A stretch of 64,000 nt of DNA from Mucilaginibacter sp. (GCF_025362475.1 NZ_JANYGH010000050.1:20234-84233), one strand, 5' to 3'; shown: positions 25,257-34,591, counted from the first letter of the stretch. Program-made: numbers and translations. The notes: generated by a model not told the origin, from the letters alone.

Positions 25257-26441
25257 TTATTCTTCGTGTAAAGCAACTGCCGGGTAAATTGCCGCCGCCT
25301 GCCTGCCGGGGTACAATGAGCAAACCAGTACCAGCAGGTAAACGAATATGATAGACAGTAACATACCTATAATATAAATATGCGCCGATAGATCAAACAC
25401 GTTCAGCAACGGAAACTGTATGGCAAAAAACGATCCGATAATGAGCGAAAGCGTAGCCAATATCATAGATTCCATGACCAGTTGCGATGATACCGAGTTA
25501 CCTGTTGCACCTATCGCCCTGCGTAAACCTATCTCACCTTTACGTTTATTGATGTTGTACCAAAGCACCCCAAACAAACCAAGGGCGACATTGATGATCA
25601 GGAAACAGCTTACTATGGATAATACGATCATTGGGATCACCGCGAAGTAATTGGTATCCTTTAATTTATTGGTTAAATGTTCAATTTCAATATTAGAGTT
25701 TTTCATGTAACCAGCCATGGTTTTGTAAAGCTTACCTTCAAAAGCAGCATCGGCACCGGGACTAACTTTAACGAGTATTTTACTTAACCACCTGAATGAG
25801 CCTGTATCGGCGCGAAAATAAAGGCCAGGACCAGCTTTCACATAGTCGCCGTTTCGTTTTATAGTTTGGATCACTCCTATCACCTTCATTTTCTTTTTAT
25901 CGTCATCATTACCCAAAAGCTTACCTACGGCCTGTTCTTTTCCAAAAGTGGCTTCCTTTAAATCGGCATCAATCACTACAAGTTTATATTTTGATACGGC
26001 GTCTGATTTGTTATACCAGCGGCCTTCCAAAACATCCAAATCCATTGTCTCTTTATAACTGTCTTCTGCTGTAAAATTATTTAGATGATCAATGTGTTTA
26101 CCTTTAAAAGTTAAACCACCCTGGTTAATCTGGTTCGAAAACGGAACATTGCCGCTCACAAAACTCAAATCTTTTACTTGGGGCAAGGATTTGATGATTT
26201 TTCTTAATGTTTCGTAATACAGATCGAGTGAATCTGTATTTTTTGTTTGGTACGAGTTATTAATATTGATAACCCAAACATCCTGGTATTTGAAACCCAT
26301 AGGCTTTTTGTAGTTATCATAGTAATAAACCATCAGCGTAAACACCGCGAAGAGCACCATAAAGGATACCAGCATCTCGGTCATGAGCAAAAAGTTTTGT
26401 TTCTTTTTGTTCCAGATGAGTTTAAATAAATGCTTAAACAT
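25257..26441 (-). CDS. MacB/FtsX-type ABC transporter permease 2
   Basis: 394 residues: a first membrane segment at about 18-40, a large periplasmic domain (about 45-265), then three membrane segments (about 270-292, 325-350 and 360-385). The motif KGEIGLRRAIGATG sits in the coupling loop after the second segment, as in FtsX-domain permeases. It is the second of two permeases encoded in tandem and presumably forms a heterodimer with the other one. The gene lies 21 bp before the response regulator gene. Confidence 0.92.
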   Translation of the reverse strand: MFKHLFKLIWNKKKQNFLLMTEMLVSFMVLFAVFTLMVYYYDNYKKPMGFKYQDVWVININNSYQTKNTDSLDLYYETLRKIIKSLPQVKDLSFVSGNVPFSNQINQGGLTFKGKHIDHLNNFTAEDSYKETMDLDVLEGRWYNKSDAVSKYKLVVIDADLKEATFGKEQAVGKLLGNDDDKKKMKVIGVIQTIKRNGDYVKAGPGLYFRADTGSFRWLSKILVKVSPGADAAFEGKLYKTMAGYMKNSNIEIEHLTNKLKDTNYFAVIPMIVLSIVSCFLIINVALGLFGVLWYNINKRKGEIGLRRAIGATGNSVSSQLVMESMILATLSLIIGSFFAIQFPLLNVFDLSAHIYIIGMLLSIIFVYLLVLVCSLYPGRQAAAIYPAVALHEE

Positions 26442-26467
26442 AATATTTTGAATTTAATGATGAAAAA

Positions 26468-27694
26468 TTATTGAGCCTTAAGCGCGGTAACCACATTGAG
26501 TTTCGACATGCGCCAGGCCGGATACACGCCCGATAGAAAGCCAAAAATAAGGCATGCCAATAGAGCGATGAACAATACCGTAAAGTTGATGCTTAACTGC
26601 AGGTTGGCTATCAGATCGGCATTATTAATGGCCCAAAGTGCAATTACAGATAACAAGGTGCCGATGATACCACCCAACAAGGTAAGGATCAGGTTTTCGA
26701 CTATAAACTGGTAAACCAGCGTTTTTGACGACGCTCCAAAAGCTTTACGCACGCCAATCTCTGACGACCGCTCCATAATGCGGGTAATATTGATATTTAC
26801 CAGGTTAAGCGTTGGCAACAGCATAAATATGAATACAAATATGCTGATAGCTGTAACCACGATGAATACACCAGAGGAAGCCTCATTACCGGTATCAACA
26901 TAACTTCTGAAAAAACTGTTGGCATGGCTGTATAAATGTTGATAGTCTTTACTTTCAACCGGTACGCGTTTCATCAGGTTTTCGTATTCGGCCTGCATTT
27001 TGGGCACGTCATCTTTCGAGGCCGCCAATAGCACGCCCATGTAGCCGCCGCCATAGCTTTTACTCTTATAATCGGCTTTTGATACCGTATATGGCAGGTA
27101 GATATCGCTAAAAAACATATAACTGGTTACGGGCACATTTTTAACCACGCCCAACACCCGGTAATTCACGTTATCCGCCTCGATGTATTTGCCCACAACC
27201 GGGCCAACATCGCCAAAATACTGTCGCTTCATATCTTCAGATATGATGGCTACATGATCGGCATTGTCTACCTCTTGTTTGTTAAATGGCTTACCTTCTG
27301 TAAAATCGTAATCCATTACATCCCAAAATTCGGCATTGGTATATTTATAGCTTACAGCTATCTTTTTATTATTTACATAGGTATTGGTACCGTTAAAGCC
27401 CGATGATATGGCCACTTTAACCGGCGTTTTCATCATACCGGTATAATGACTCAGGAAATAGTAGGATAAGGTGCCCGAGGTCATGTTATCCTTGCCCTTC
27501 TGCTCAATGCGGTTGACGTACAATAACCTGTCCCTTTTTTTATCGGGGTAGTTATCGCCAATAACCTTATCTATAAATGCAGTTAACACCATGAGTATGG
27601 TAAGCGTAAAGCTGATACCAAACAGGCTGATAAAGGTGAAGAACTTTCTTCGGCGCAATACCGCTATGGCTATTTTAAAATAATTTTTAAGCAT
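26468..27694 (-). CDS. MacB/FtsX-type ABC transporter permease 1
   Basis: 408 residues with the four-segment FtsX layout: segment 1 at about 20-42, a periplasmic MacB-like domain, then segments at about 280-303, 330-355 and 370-395. The coupling loop has RSSEIGVRKAFGAS. Such permeases transmit ATP hydrolysis to the periplasmic adaptor rather than moving substrates across the inner membrane. It lies 22 bp downstream of the ATPase gene and 26 bp upstream of permease 2. Confidence 0.92.
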   Translation of the reverse strand: MLKNYFKIAIAVLRRRKFFTFISLFGISFTLTILMVLTAFIDKVIGDNYPDKKRDRLLYVNRIEQKGKDNMTSGTLSYYFLSHYTGMMKTPVKVAISSGFNGTNTYVNNKKIAVSYKYTNAEFWDVMDYDFTEGKPFNKQEVDNADHVAIISEDMKRQYFGDVGPVVGKYIEADNVNYRVLGVVKNVPVTSYMFFSDIYLPYTVSKADYKSKSYGGGYMGVLLAASKDDVPKMQAEYENLMKRVPVESKDYQHLYSHANSFFRSYVDTGNEASSGVFIVVTAISIFVFIFMLLPTLNLVNINITRIMERSSEIGVRKAFGASSKTLVYQFIVENLILTLLGGIIGTLLSVIALWAINNADLIANLQLSINFTVLFIALLACLIFGFLSGVYPAWRMSKLNVVTALKAQ

Positions 27695-27716
27695 AACTTA
27701 ATTTTTAAGCGGTTAA

Positions 27717-28382
27717 TTATTGAACTTGCGAACCATCAAACAGGCGCACCAAACGGTGTGTTTTTTGAGCCATATTCTCATCGTGTGTAACCATTACAAT
27801 GGTGGTACCTTCATTACGGTTCAGGTTAATCAGGATCTCCATGATCTCGTTACCCATGGCGCTATCCAGGTTACCGGTTGGCTCATCGGCCAAGATAATG
27901 TCCGGCCTGCCCACAATGGCTCTCGCTATAGCTACACGCTGCCTTTGACCACCCGATAACTGGGTAGGGAAATGTTTAACACGGTTAGCTAATCCTACTT
28001 TTTCCAGCGCCTCTGTTGCCAGCCTTTTGCGTTCTTTAGCCGTGGTATCGCGGTATAGCAGCGGTAACTCCACGTTATCCAATACCTGCAGATCATTGAT
28101 GAGGTGATAACTCTGGAAGATAAAGCCCAGTGTTTTATTCCTGAACTGAGCCAGCTGCTTATCATTTAAATTTTCGGTTGATTTATCGGCAATCTTGATC
28201 ATCCCTTTTGACGGTGCATCCAGCAGACCCATAATATTCAGCAGGGTACTTTTACCGCAACCGGAGGGCCCCATGATGGATAAAAATTCGCCTTTGGCAA
28301 TATCAAGGCTTATGCTGTTAAGGGCCAGGGTTTCTATAGTGTCTGTGCGGTACACTTTTTCAATGTTTTGTAAACGGATCAT
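27717..28382 (-). CDS. ABC transporter ATPase, MacB/LolD type
   Basis: 221 residues with all ATPase motifs: Walker A GPSGCGKST, Q-loop FIFQSYHL, signature LSGGQRQRVAIARAI, Walker B DIILADEPTGNLD and the switch histidine in VMVTHDENM. The LDEPTGNLD and size are typical of the mechanotransmitting subclass that powers MacB-like efflux and lipoprotein release. It works with the two permeases encoded next. Confidence 0.95.
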   Translation of the reverse strand: MIRLQNIEKVYRTDTIETLALNSISLDIAKGEFLSIMGPSGCGKSTLLNIMGLLDAPSKGMIKIADKSTENLNDKQLAQFRNKTLGFIFQSYHLINDLQVLDNVELPLLYRDTTAKERKRLATEALEKVGLANRVKHFPTQLSGGQRQRVAIARAIVGRPDIILADEPTGNLDSAMGNEIMEILINLNRNEGTTIVMVTHDENMAQKTHRLVRLFDGSQVQ

Positions 28383-28477
28383 ATCTTTTTAATTAGTGAT
28401 TTGTTGAGTTAATGAATTAGTAATTAGGCTGGTTAATTATGATTGACTCTATCAGTGATTTATTGAATTTAAATTAT
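28383..28477. repeat. Degenerate word repeat in the ATPase-TolC gap
   Basis: The 95-bp gap repeats variants of TTAGTGATT, TTGAGTTAATGA and TAATTAG. It resembles one arm of the word-type inverted repeats seen in the 3-keto-sugar cluster gaps. Confidence 0.45.
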
Positions 28478-29935
28478 CTATTGGTATGTGATTTTTTTGT
28501 TGGTTTCAAAATCGTAAAGCGACAGGTAGCGCAACTGATAGTAGGCTCCCCAAAAATCGCGGAGCGAAGCTACATAATCCCGTTTGGCCTGGTCGTTCTC
28601 GCGGAAGGCTATACCGAGGTCGGTGATGCTCAGATCGCCTAAAACATAGCGTTCACGTGCTATCTGGTATTTTTCGGATGCAATACTGTCAGCCTCGGCG
28701 GTGTATACCAGCTGCTCTTTCATCACGTTAAAAAGCGATACCTGGGTTACTATCTGCTGTTTAAAAGTTTGCTTATCCTGCTCAACGGCATATTCGGTAA
28801 ATTGCTGATTAGCTAATGCTGTTTTGGCGCGCGATTTTGAACGGCCCCAATCCAATATCGGCACGGCTAACTGTACCTGCAACACCTGCTGGTTTTGTGA
28901 ATTTTTATAAACGCCGGGAATACTGGTTGCCGTGTTTGAATAACCCAGGTTGGCATTCAGTGTAGCTGTTAAACCATTTTGGCCCTTTGCCTTGGCCACA
29001 TCCCTTTTAGCTTCAGCAACACGCCTTAAAAAGGCTATCGCATCCGAGCGATTAGAAAATGCTTCTGCCAAAACTTTATCTGATGATACCTGCATCTGGC
29101 TGATGTTCTCGGGCACAGCCAGCACTATCTTCTCCTCTCCCTCCAGCCCGGTATAACTACGTAAATTTAGGGTGGCAATTTCCATATCACGTTTAGCAGT
29201 ACCTACCGCCTTTTTTGCGTTGATCTGTTCCAGCTGCAATTGCAATATCTCGTTTTTTGATACCTTGCCCAACTCAAATTTAGTATTGGCAATGTTCATG
29301 ATCTTTTGCGTATTCACATAGTTGGTTTCGGCAATTTTTAAATTAACCTGGGCCAGTAGCAAGTCAAAAAAGAAACCTTCAACATCTATAGCAATCTTTT
29401 CCTGCGCCTCAATATAGGCCTGTTTGCTTTCATTATATTTTAAGGGCTCTATTTTTTTGTCCCACTTAAGGCTGTTAAACTGGAAGAGTGGCTGGGTATA
29501 ACCGATACCGTAAGGGATGCCATTGTACAGAATATTATGCCTGTCGAAATCATCAAACCGTTGCAGTTGGGTGGTACCATAAATAGTACCTCCTGTAGCA
29601 GTAATGCTCTGGCTAAAGTTAAGTGCCAACGATGAGTTATCGTTATGAATAGGCTGAAACCTGATGGTACCATCGGGCTGTTGCACCTGCGTAAAGGATT
29701 TAGTATAGCCAGGCAGGATACCGCTTAACGACAGCTGCGGCTGGTAATTTGATTTATAGGTACGATATTCCCAATACTTGGTTTCGCGCACGGTGGCAGC
29801 TTGCTTGGCAGCTATAGAATTAGCCTTCGCCATTTCAACCACTTGCTGTAAAGTTAAGCGCAGCGTGTCGTTGCTGCCGCCGGCAAATAACTTTGTGCTA
29901 ATGGTTAGCAATAATATGGAGTATAAAAGTTTCAT
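28478..29935 (-). CDS. TolC-family outer membrane efflux protein
   Basis: 485 residues with a signal peptide (to about KLFAGG, residue 20). Two long coiled, alternating heptad-like blocks (about 25-240 and 245-470) with TolC-type repeats (QEKIAIDVEGFFFDLLLAQ; RERYVLGDLSITDL) form the trimeric channel and tunnel. It gives the exit duct for the ABC efflux system. It is second in the operon, separated from the adaptor gene by a 129-bp gap that contains a 28-bp-arm palindrome. Confidence 0.93.
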   Translation of the reverse strand: MKLLYSILLLTISTKLFAGGSNDTLRLTLQQVVEMAKANSIAAKQAATVRETKYWEYRTYKSNYQPQLSLSGILPGYTKSFTQVQQPDGTIRFQPIHNDNSSLALNFSQSITATGGTIYGTTQLQRFDDFDRHNILYNGIPYGIGYTQPLFQFNSLKWDKKIEPLKYNESKQAYIEAQEKIAIDVEGFFFDLLLAQVNLKIAETNYVNTQKIMNIANTKFELGKVSKNEILQLQLEQINAKKAVGTAKRDMEIATLNLRSYTGLEGEEKIVLAVPENISQMQVSSDKVLAEAFSNRSDAIAFLRRVAEAKRDVAKAKGQNGLTATLNANLGYSNTATSIPGVYKNSQNQQVLQVQLAVPILDWGRSKSRAKTALANQQFTEYAVEQDKQTFKQQIVTQVSLFNVMKEQLVYTAEADSIASEKYQIARERYVLGDLSITDLGIAFRENDQAKRDYVASLRDFWGAYYQLRYLSLYDFETNKKITYQ

Positions 29936-29958
29936 TTGGCTTTCCTATATTTTTCAAT

Positions 29959-30053
29959 CGTCATTGCGAGGTACGAAGCAATCCCCGAAACACAGAGTAA
30001 TCCTGCAAATCCGCCCTGCACAGTTGGGGATTGCTTCGTACCTCGCAATGACG
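29959..30053. repeat. GTCATTGCGAGG palindrome inside the efflux operon
   Basis: A 28-bp left arm (29959-29986, starting CGTCATTGCGAGG) has an exact reverse complement at 30026-30053. It lies between the adaptor and TolC genes, so its transcript would form a very stable hairpin within the operon mRNA. Degenerate relatives lie near 22317-22393 and 63442-63525. Confidence 0.95.
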
Positions 30054-30064
30054 TTTATTTTAAC

Positions 30065-31312
30065 TTAATTAGTAATCGTTACTTCTTTTGAGTTTTTATA
30101 TTCGCTCATGTCTGTTGTAATCACCACATCGCCGGGCTTAACACCATCCTGTATTTCCACATAATCAAAATTAGTGAGGCCGATGTGCACCGTGCGCTTC
30201 TCTGCTTTGCCGTTGTTTACCACAAAAATATCCTGAACAGCTGGCCCCTTGAACGCCGGTCCGTTAGCCACCCGCATGATTTTATTATGCGTTGCTGTCA
30301 CCAAAAAAACATCCACTTTCATGTTTGGGCGAAGCAGTTTGTTAGCCCGGTCATCTAACTGGATATCGAAAGAAATGATGCTATTTTGTATAGATGGGGA
30401 TACATTGGTTACGTGGCCGCGCAGCTGATTGTCGTTAATACGGATAATAACCGGAATACCACTATGTAACTGATCCATAGAATTATCTGATATACTGCCC
30501 GATACTTTGAAACTGCCCAGATCGGCAATACGGGCAAGCGTTTCGCCTTCATGCACATTTGCTCCAATATTTTTATTTACATAGGTGATAACACCTGCAC
30601 GGGTGGCAACTACATTAGCCAGGTTTAATTTGCGCTGCAATGCGTTGATATCATTTACCTGAATATCGGCCGCTATCTGAGCTTCTTTAATCTCGATCTG
30701 CATGGTTTGCTGCTTATTCCTGATCTCGTTTTCCAGTTGTTTTTTCTCTAACTGAGCAACTTTCAGATTAAGCTCGGCCTGTTCAATCCCTTCCCGGGTG
30801 CCTCCGCCAGCTTTAAACAACCGTTTGGCATTTTCAACAGCATCAGCCAGGTTGCTGATCCGCAGTTGTTTGATATCGTTATTTGATTGGATATCATAAA
30901 AGCTCTTACCGAGATCGAGCTTTAACTTGCTAATCTCGTTGCGCTTAGATTCCAGCGTAAAATTCAGCTTATCAAATTCTGTTTGCGTAGCCGATTTATC
31001 AAGTGTGAGTATCGATTGGCCAGGCTTAATTTTATTACCGGCATCCATCAGCGCGCTTTTTATTGATGCATTTATAGGGCTGGTAATGATCTCTTCAAAT
31101 TCCGGCAAAACCTCGCCTGTAGCGTTAAGCGTATTTTCTATATTGCCTACCTCAACAGTAGCCATAGTTATCTCAGATCTTTTTACCGATGATTTGATGA
31201 ATCCGCGAAGTACAACTATCAACAGTACCAACACGGTGATGCTTATGACTGTTATCAACGCTCCTTTTTTTCTTTTTTGCGATGATACCTCGAGCGTAAT
31301 TTCCTTATCCAT
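30065..31312 (-). CDS. HlyD/MacA-type periplasmic adaptor of ABC efflux
   Basis: 415 residues from the ATG at 31310-31312. An upstream ATG at 31346-31348 is in frame but lies inside a sigma-54 promoter match, so it is rejected. One membrane segment (about 18-38), a barrel-sandwich half (ATGEVLPEFEEIITSP), a long alpha-hairpin (about 100-230, with heptads), the second half-motif (ATRAGVITYVNKNIGANVHEG), a beta-barrel and a membrane-proximal domain are in the usual order. It bridges the permease pair to TolC. It is the first gene of the operon. Confidence 0.93.
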   Translation of the reverse strand: MDKEITLEVSSQKRKKGALITVISITVLVLLIVVLRGFIKSSVKRSEITMATVEVGNIENTLNATGEVLPEFEEIITSPINASIKSALMDAGNKIKPGQSILTLDKSATQTEFDKLNFTLESKRNEISKLKLDLGKSFYDIQSNNDIKQLRISNLADAVENAKRLFKAGGGTREGIEQAELNLKVAQLEKKQLENEIRNKQQTMQIEIKEAQIAADIQVNDINALQRKLNLANVVATRAGVITYVNKNIGANVHEGETLARIADLGSFKVSGSISDNSMDQLHSGIPVIIRINDNQLRGHVTNVSPSIQNSIISFDIQLDDRANKLLRPNMKVDVFLVTATHNKIMRVANGPAFKGPAVQDIFVVNNGKAEKRTVHIGLTNFDYVEIQDGVKPGDVVITTDMSEYKNSKEVTITN

Positions 31313-31336
31313 TGTGATATAATTTGCATAAGGTTT

Positions 31337-31352
31337 TGCAAGAGCCATACCA
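31337..31352 (-). promoter_or_regulatory. Sigma-54 promoter of the efflux operon
   Basis: On the minus strand the bases are TGGTATGGCTCTTGCA. Against the consensus TGGCACG-N4-TTGCW this matches all but two positions, with the essential GG at -24 and GC at -12 in exact spacing. Transcription would start near 31326, about 14 nt before the chosen adaptor ATG. Confidence 0.75.
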
Positions 31353-31367
31353 ATTGTAATAATCTAA

Positions 31368-31384
31368 TTATAAGATACTTATAA
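31368..31384. promoter_or_regulatory. Palindrome upstream of the sigma-54 promoter
   Basis: TTATAAG-ATA-CTTATAA is a perfect palindrome about 16 bp upstream of the -24 box. It could bind the operon's NtrC-type activator, but it is closer than usual enhancer sites and AT-rich, so this is tentative. Confidence 0.35.
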
Positions 31385-31464
31385 ATTAAAAGCTTTAAAA
31401 AAGTGATCGATATCGGACAGATTTTGTGATAATGAACAGGAGGCGTTTAATTCACTCCAAACGG

Positions 31465-31696
31465 GCTACGGTGTGTACGCAAGTGAAAAGAGCAGCATGC
31501 ACCATTAGGTGCTACCTATTTGTAGAAAAGATATACCATTAACTTTTGCCTCGGAGAGGCTACCCTCTTTCACTTTGTTAATCTTTTACCTTGTCAATAG
31601 GGGGTTGCACCTATGGAGCAAGCTTGTCGTTTTTTCAAAATTACTACAAACAGGTTGCTCCTAACGGAGCATACTTACTTGTGTACACACGGTAGC
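31465..31696. mobile_element. MITE-like element, 232 bp
   Basis: Terminal inverted repeats GCTACGGTGTGTACGCAAGT (31465-31484) and its complement at 31677-31696 match at 18 of 20 bases. Both ends abut an exact CAAACGG direct repeat (31458-31464 and 31697-31703), a 7-bp target duplication. There is no reading frame inside. Confidence 0.85.
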
Positions 31697-32022
31697 CAAA
31701 CGGGAGGGGTGCGGCTGGAATGCGCGCTATAGCAGGGAGGAGCTTCGCCCGACAACCATCTGCAACGGTGCTTGAACGCCTGATTTAATCCCTACCTCCT
31801 CCTTCCCCGAGGAAGGAATTGCACATTACCTCTTCCTTTTTTAGGTCTTCAGAAGACCTATAGCTCTAAGATGAACTATACAGGTCCTGTTTTCAAAGAC
31901 AAGAATTAAATAACTTGTTGTGTTGGAATGTGAGAAATTCCCTTTAAAATAAAAAGACGCGACTATATAGTAGCCCAGGGGGATGAGCTTTTAACATTTT
32001 ATACTAATCTGCTAATCAAATT

Positions 32023-32382
32023 TTACAGCAACCGCCTTATTTTCCCCAACAGATCATCAATTTCAAAAGGCTTGGCAAGAAAGTCATCAGCACCGGCTTC
32101 GTAAGCAGAGCGCTCAATATCCCGGCTGGCTGATATCATAATAATGGGAATAGCTTTGGTATCGGCTCGTTGTTTTAATTCGCGACAAATATCGCGTCCG
32201 TCTGATCCGGACATCCAGATATCAAGCAAAAGCAAGTCAGGAAACTCCGTTTTCATATCTAAAACAGTAGCTCCATTTACCGTCGACAACACCTCATAAC
32301 CTTCAAAATCCAAGATGATCTCTACCGCATCCACAATTCCCGGATCATCATCCGCAATCATTATCTTCTTTGTAATTCCCAC
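32023..32382 (-). CDS. Single-domain CheY-like response regulator
   Basis: 119 residues, only a receiver domain: acidic pocket ADDDP (10-14), Asp54 in LLLLDIW, Thr/Ser position in IIMISAS and Lys near 104 in FLAKPF. No output domain follows. The start is GTG (32380-32382); the next ATG would remove the first beta-strand, so GTG is preferred. It may be a phosphate shuttle for a kinase encoded elsewhere. It stands alone. Confidence 0.85.
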   Translation of the reverse strand: MGITKKIMIADDDPGIVDAVEIILDFEGYEVLSTVNGATVLDMKTEFPDLLLLDIWMSGSDGRDICRELKQRADTKAIPIIMISASRDIERSAYEAGADDFLAKPFEIDDLLGKIRRLL

Positions 32383-32823
32383 AAGAAAATCACAGCAAAA
32401 ATCAGGCCTTTAATATTAATTTTTCATCAAAATTTCACCTTTAAAAATGTAGCATTAGATTCAATAACTTTTACACGGACTGTGCAGAGAAAAAAATAGT
32501 ATTTCATCAACTTCTCTATCGGCTGATAAATTCCAGCACATAAAATATAAAACACTGAAAATCTGCAACTTTAAATTTTAAAATGGCAATACCCATCAAA
32601 GCATCCTGTCAATTCAGGTTGAAAAAGACAGCATAAAAATGCTGGATACTTACAATTCCATCTTTCTTTTCTAAAACTGATAAAAAATGTTCTGGTTGCA
32701 TTCGGCAAACATTTTATAGCGTTTGCGAGGAAACCTAACTGGACACAGGTGTTATTTCTTTCTCAGCATACAGTTGTCCTGTTTGCTGCATATAAATAAA
32801 TAGTGAACTCTATTTAAAGAATG
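32383..32823. other. 441-bp gap without recognisable features
   Basis: The sequence is AT-rich and has stop codons in all frames. I see no repeat family, hairpin with T-run or RNA gene in it. Promoters for the response regulator gene presumably lie in its left part. Confidence 0.5.
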
Positions 32824-33606
32824 TTAATAGTCTGAATAATCTGCCGGGTAAAGAAAGGTGATATCAACATGAGATACATTGTTCTGAAATTCAGCTTTTG
32901 CAGATAAGGTTTTCCAATATGCATCTTTGCCAAATGCATCCCAATGCTTATCCCTATCATCCTTATTATTAAAAGTGGTCATGTACATCAAATTCGGCAT
33001 ATGGGCGCCCGATACAACCTCTGAGTAAAACACCGCGTTAAAGCCAAGCCTTTTAAAAAGGCCTATTTCATCACCATCATTAAACATGCGCACTTTGTTG
33101 AAGTTATATTTCTCGGTAGCGCTTTCATAACTCCGCAATTCATATATCCTATCGGCTTTGTTTCCGGTAAGTAGCGGTACCGCCGGGGCAGGCATACCAG
33201 GGAACGCGTGCAATATCATTATTTCAATACGGGTGTATGGTGCATCCTTATAATCCGCGTTCATATAGTCTTCTCCATCGGTAAAATACTTGGTATCTGC
33301 CTGTAGTTTTTTATCAATACCGGTAAGCTTATCCAACGAAGTAAATGGAGTATAAACATAAATACGCCTATCGGCGGTATCCTGTTTTACCGGCTTAAAT
33401 ACACCAACATTAGCAATCCCAGCCCTGTGCAAAGCAGGCAAATAAGCATCTTTTAAATAATGTTCTATTCTATTTTCCTGTTCAAAGGTTTTGAAATGAT
33501 AAACTTTGAGCTCGTAATAATATCTTTTGGGGGAGGCAGAAACATTCGAAGCAAAAAACAGGAAGCTTAAAAGCAAAGTGATTAAGCGAATAGATATTTT
33601 TTTCAT
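32824..33606 (-). CDS. NIPSNAP-family secreted protein
   Basis: 260 residues with a signal peptide (to about VSASP, residue 25). Two ferredoxin-like NIPSNAP units follow: the first with YYYELKVYHFKTFEQENRIEHYL, described by its region (28-50), the second starting RIYELRSYESATEKYN (about 153). NIPSNAP domains are found with sugar-acting exported proteins in Bacteroidota, but the activity is unknown. It lies beyond the terminator of the 3-keto-sugar cluster, so is not clearly part of it. Confidence 0.85.
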   Translation of the reverse strand: MKKISIRLITLLLSFLFFASNVSASPKRYYYELKVYHFKTFEQENRIEHYLKDAYLPALHRAGIANVGVFKPVKQDTADRRIYVYTPFTSLDKLTGIDKKLQADTKYFTDGEDYMNADYKDAPYTRIEIMILHAFPGMPAPAVPLLTGNKADRIYELRSYESATEKYNFNKVRMFNDGDEIGLFKRLGFNAVFYSEVVSGAHMPNLMYMTTFNNKDDRDKHWDAFGKDAYWKTLSAKAEFQNNVSHVDITFLYPADYSDY

Positions 33607-33749
33607 GTGGGTTTAAAATTTCGTAAATATAATAGGAAATAGCGTCAGGAGATAAGAATCATGATAAAAGACAATGCACAAAGAATGTAACAATATTAAG
33701 CTTTCCGAGACAATCTATTTCGGCATAACAATTTGTCTTTTGTAACATT

Positions 33750-33781
33750 AAAAAAGCCCGCCAACTAACGCTGGCAGGCTT
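33750..33781 (-). terminator. Rho-independent terminator of the 3-keto-sugar cluster
   Basis: On the minus strand AAGCCTGCCA and TGGCGGGCTT pair with one mismatch and are followed by six T. It lies 24 bp past the DUF1080 stop. Confidence 0.85.
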
Positions 33782-33804
33782 CTTAAATATCAAAAGAACT
33801 TATT

Positions 33805-34575
33805 TTACAATTCTCTAACCCAAATATTACGGAAACTAAGCGGTTCGCTTTTGTCACCATGGGCTTGTAATTTAATAGGTGCTGCACCATGCTTCTTACC
33901 TTCGTAAGATGGTTTACCTATGTATTGGGTTGGACCAAGCAGCTCAAAGTTGTTTTCAACCAATACGCCATTGAAAAATACAGTTGCTCTTGCAGCTGAT
34001 TTTAGTGTACCATCCTCATTAAATACAGGAGCGGTCCAAACTACATCATAAACATTCCACTCACCTGGTTTGCGACCTGGATTTGCCAACGGAATAACTT
34101 GTTTGTACAAACTACCGGCCATACCATTAACATAAGTTTTGTTGTTGTATGAATCTAAAACCTGTAGCTCATAACCAGCATCACCTTTACCTAATGAGGC
34201 TAAGAAGATACCACTATTACCGCGGGCCTGGCCTGTACCTGTAATACTTGCAGGTACGCGCCACTCAATATGCAACTGATAATTGGCAAATTTCTTTTTT
34301 GTTTCAATATTGCCTGTGCTTTTGTTCACAGTAAGGATACCTCCTTTAACAAGCCATTTTGCCGGGGTCTGATCTTCAACAGATACCCATTCGTCAAGGT
34401 TTTTACCGTCAAACAAAATAACAGCGTCTGATGGGGCATCTCCTAATACTTTAGCCGGAGCAACAACTTTTGGAATTGGCTCCCAGGTTTCGGTATCTTC
34501 CGGTTTAGCGTTTTGTGCATTAGCCATAAAAAAACTTCCGGCTAAAATGGTGGTTAATATTATTGAATATCTCAT
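33805..34575 (-). CDS. DUF1080 (3-keto-disaccharide hydrolase-type) secreted protein
   Basis: 256 residues with a signal peptide (to about FMANAQ, residue 21). The DUF1080 domain covers about 45-255: AVILFDGKNLDEWV, KWLVKGGILTVNKSTG, NYQLHIEWRVP, GNSGIFLAS, YELQVLDSYNN, and the closing PIKLQAHGDKSEPLSFRNIWVREL block with the HG(D/H) motif. The family is a ConA-like jelly roll named for hydrolysis of 3-keto-glycosides. It is the last gene of the long minus-strand cluster, 16 bp after a TIM-barrel gene, and is followed by a strong terminator. Confidence 0.92.
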   Translation of the reverse strand: MRYSIILTTILAGSFFMANAQNAKPEDTETWEPIPKVVAPAKVLGDAPSDAVILFDGKNLDEWVSVEDQTPAKWLVKGGILTVNKSTGNIETKKKFANYQLHIEWRVPASITGTGQARGNSGIFLASLGKGDAGYELQVLDSYNNKTYVNGMAGSLYKQVIPLANPGRKPGEWNVYDVVWTAPVFNEDGTLKSAARATVFFNGVLVENNFELLGPTQYIGKPSYEGKKHGAAPIKLQAHGDKSEPLSFRNIWVREL

Positions 34576-34591
34576 TTTATAATTGGTTTTA

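Larger units (their letters stand above)
31313..32022. other. 710-bp control region with promoter, palindrome and MITE
   Basis: No gene is visible. From the operon outward it holds a sigma-54 promoter (31337-31352), a palindrome (31368-31384), a MITE-like element (31465-31696) and about 325 bp up to the next gene in which I see nothing but a short AGGTCTTCAGAAGACCT palindrome near 31843. Confidence 0.7.

Noticed and set aside
30927..31322. 131-residue plus-strand frame
   Set aside because: Antisense to the adaptor gene and crosses its start; no independent support.
31465..31696. Intact insertion sequence
   Set aside because: Only 232 bp and without a transposase frame; fits a non-autonomous element instead.
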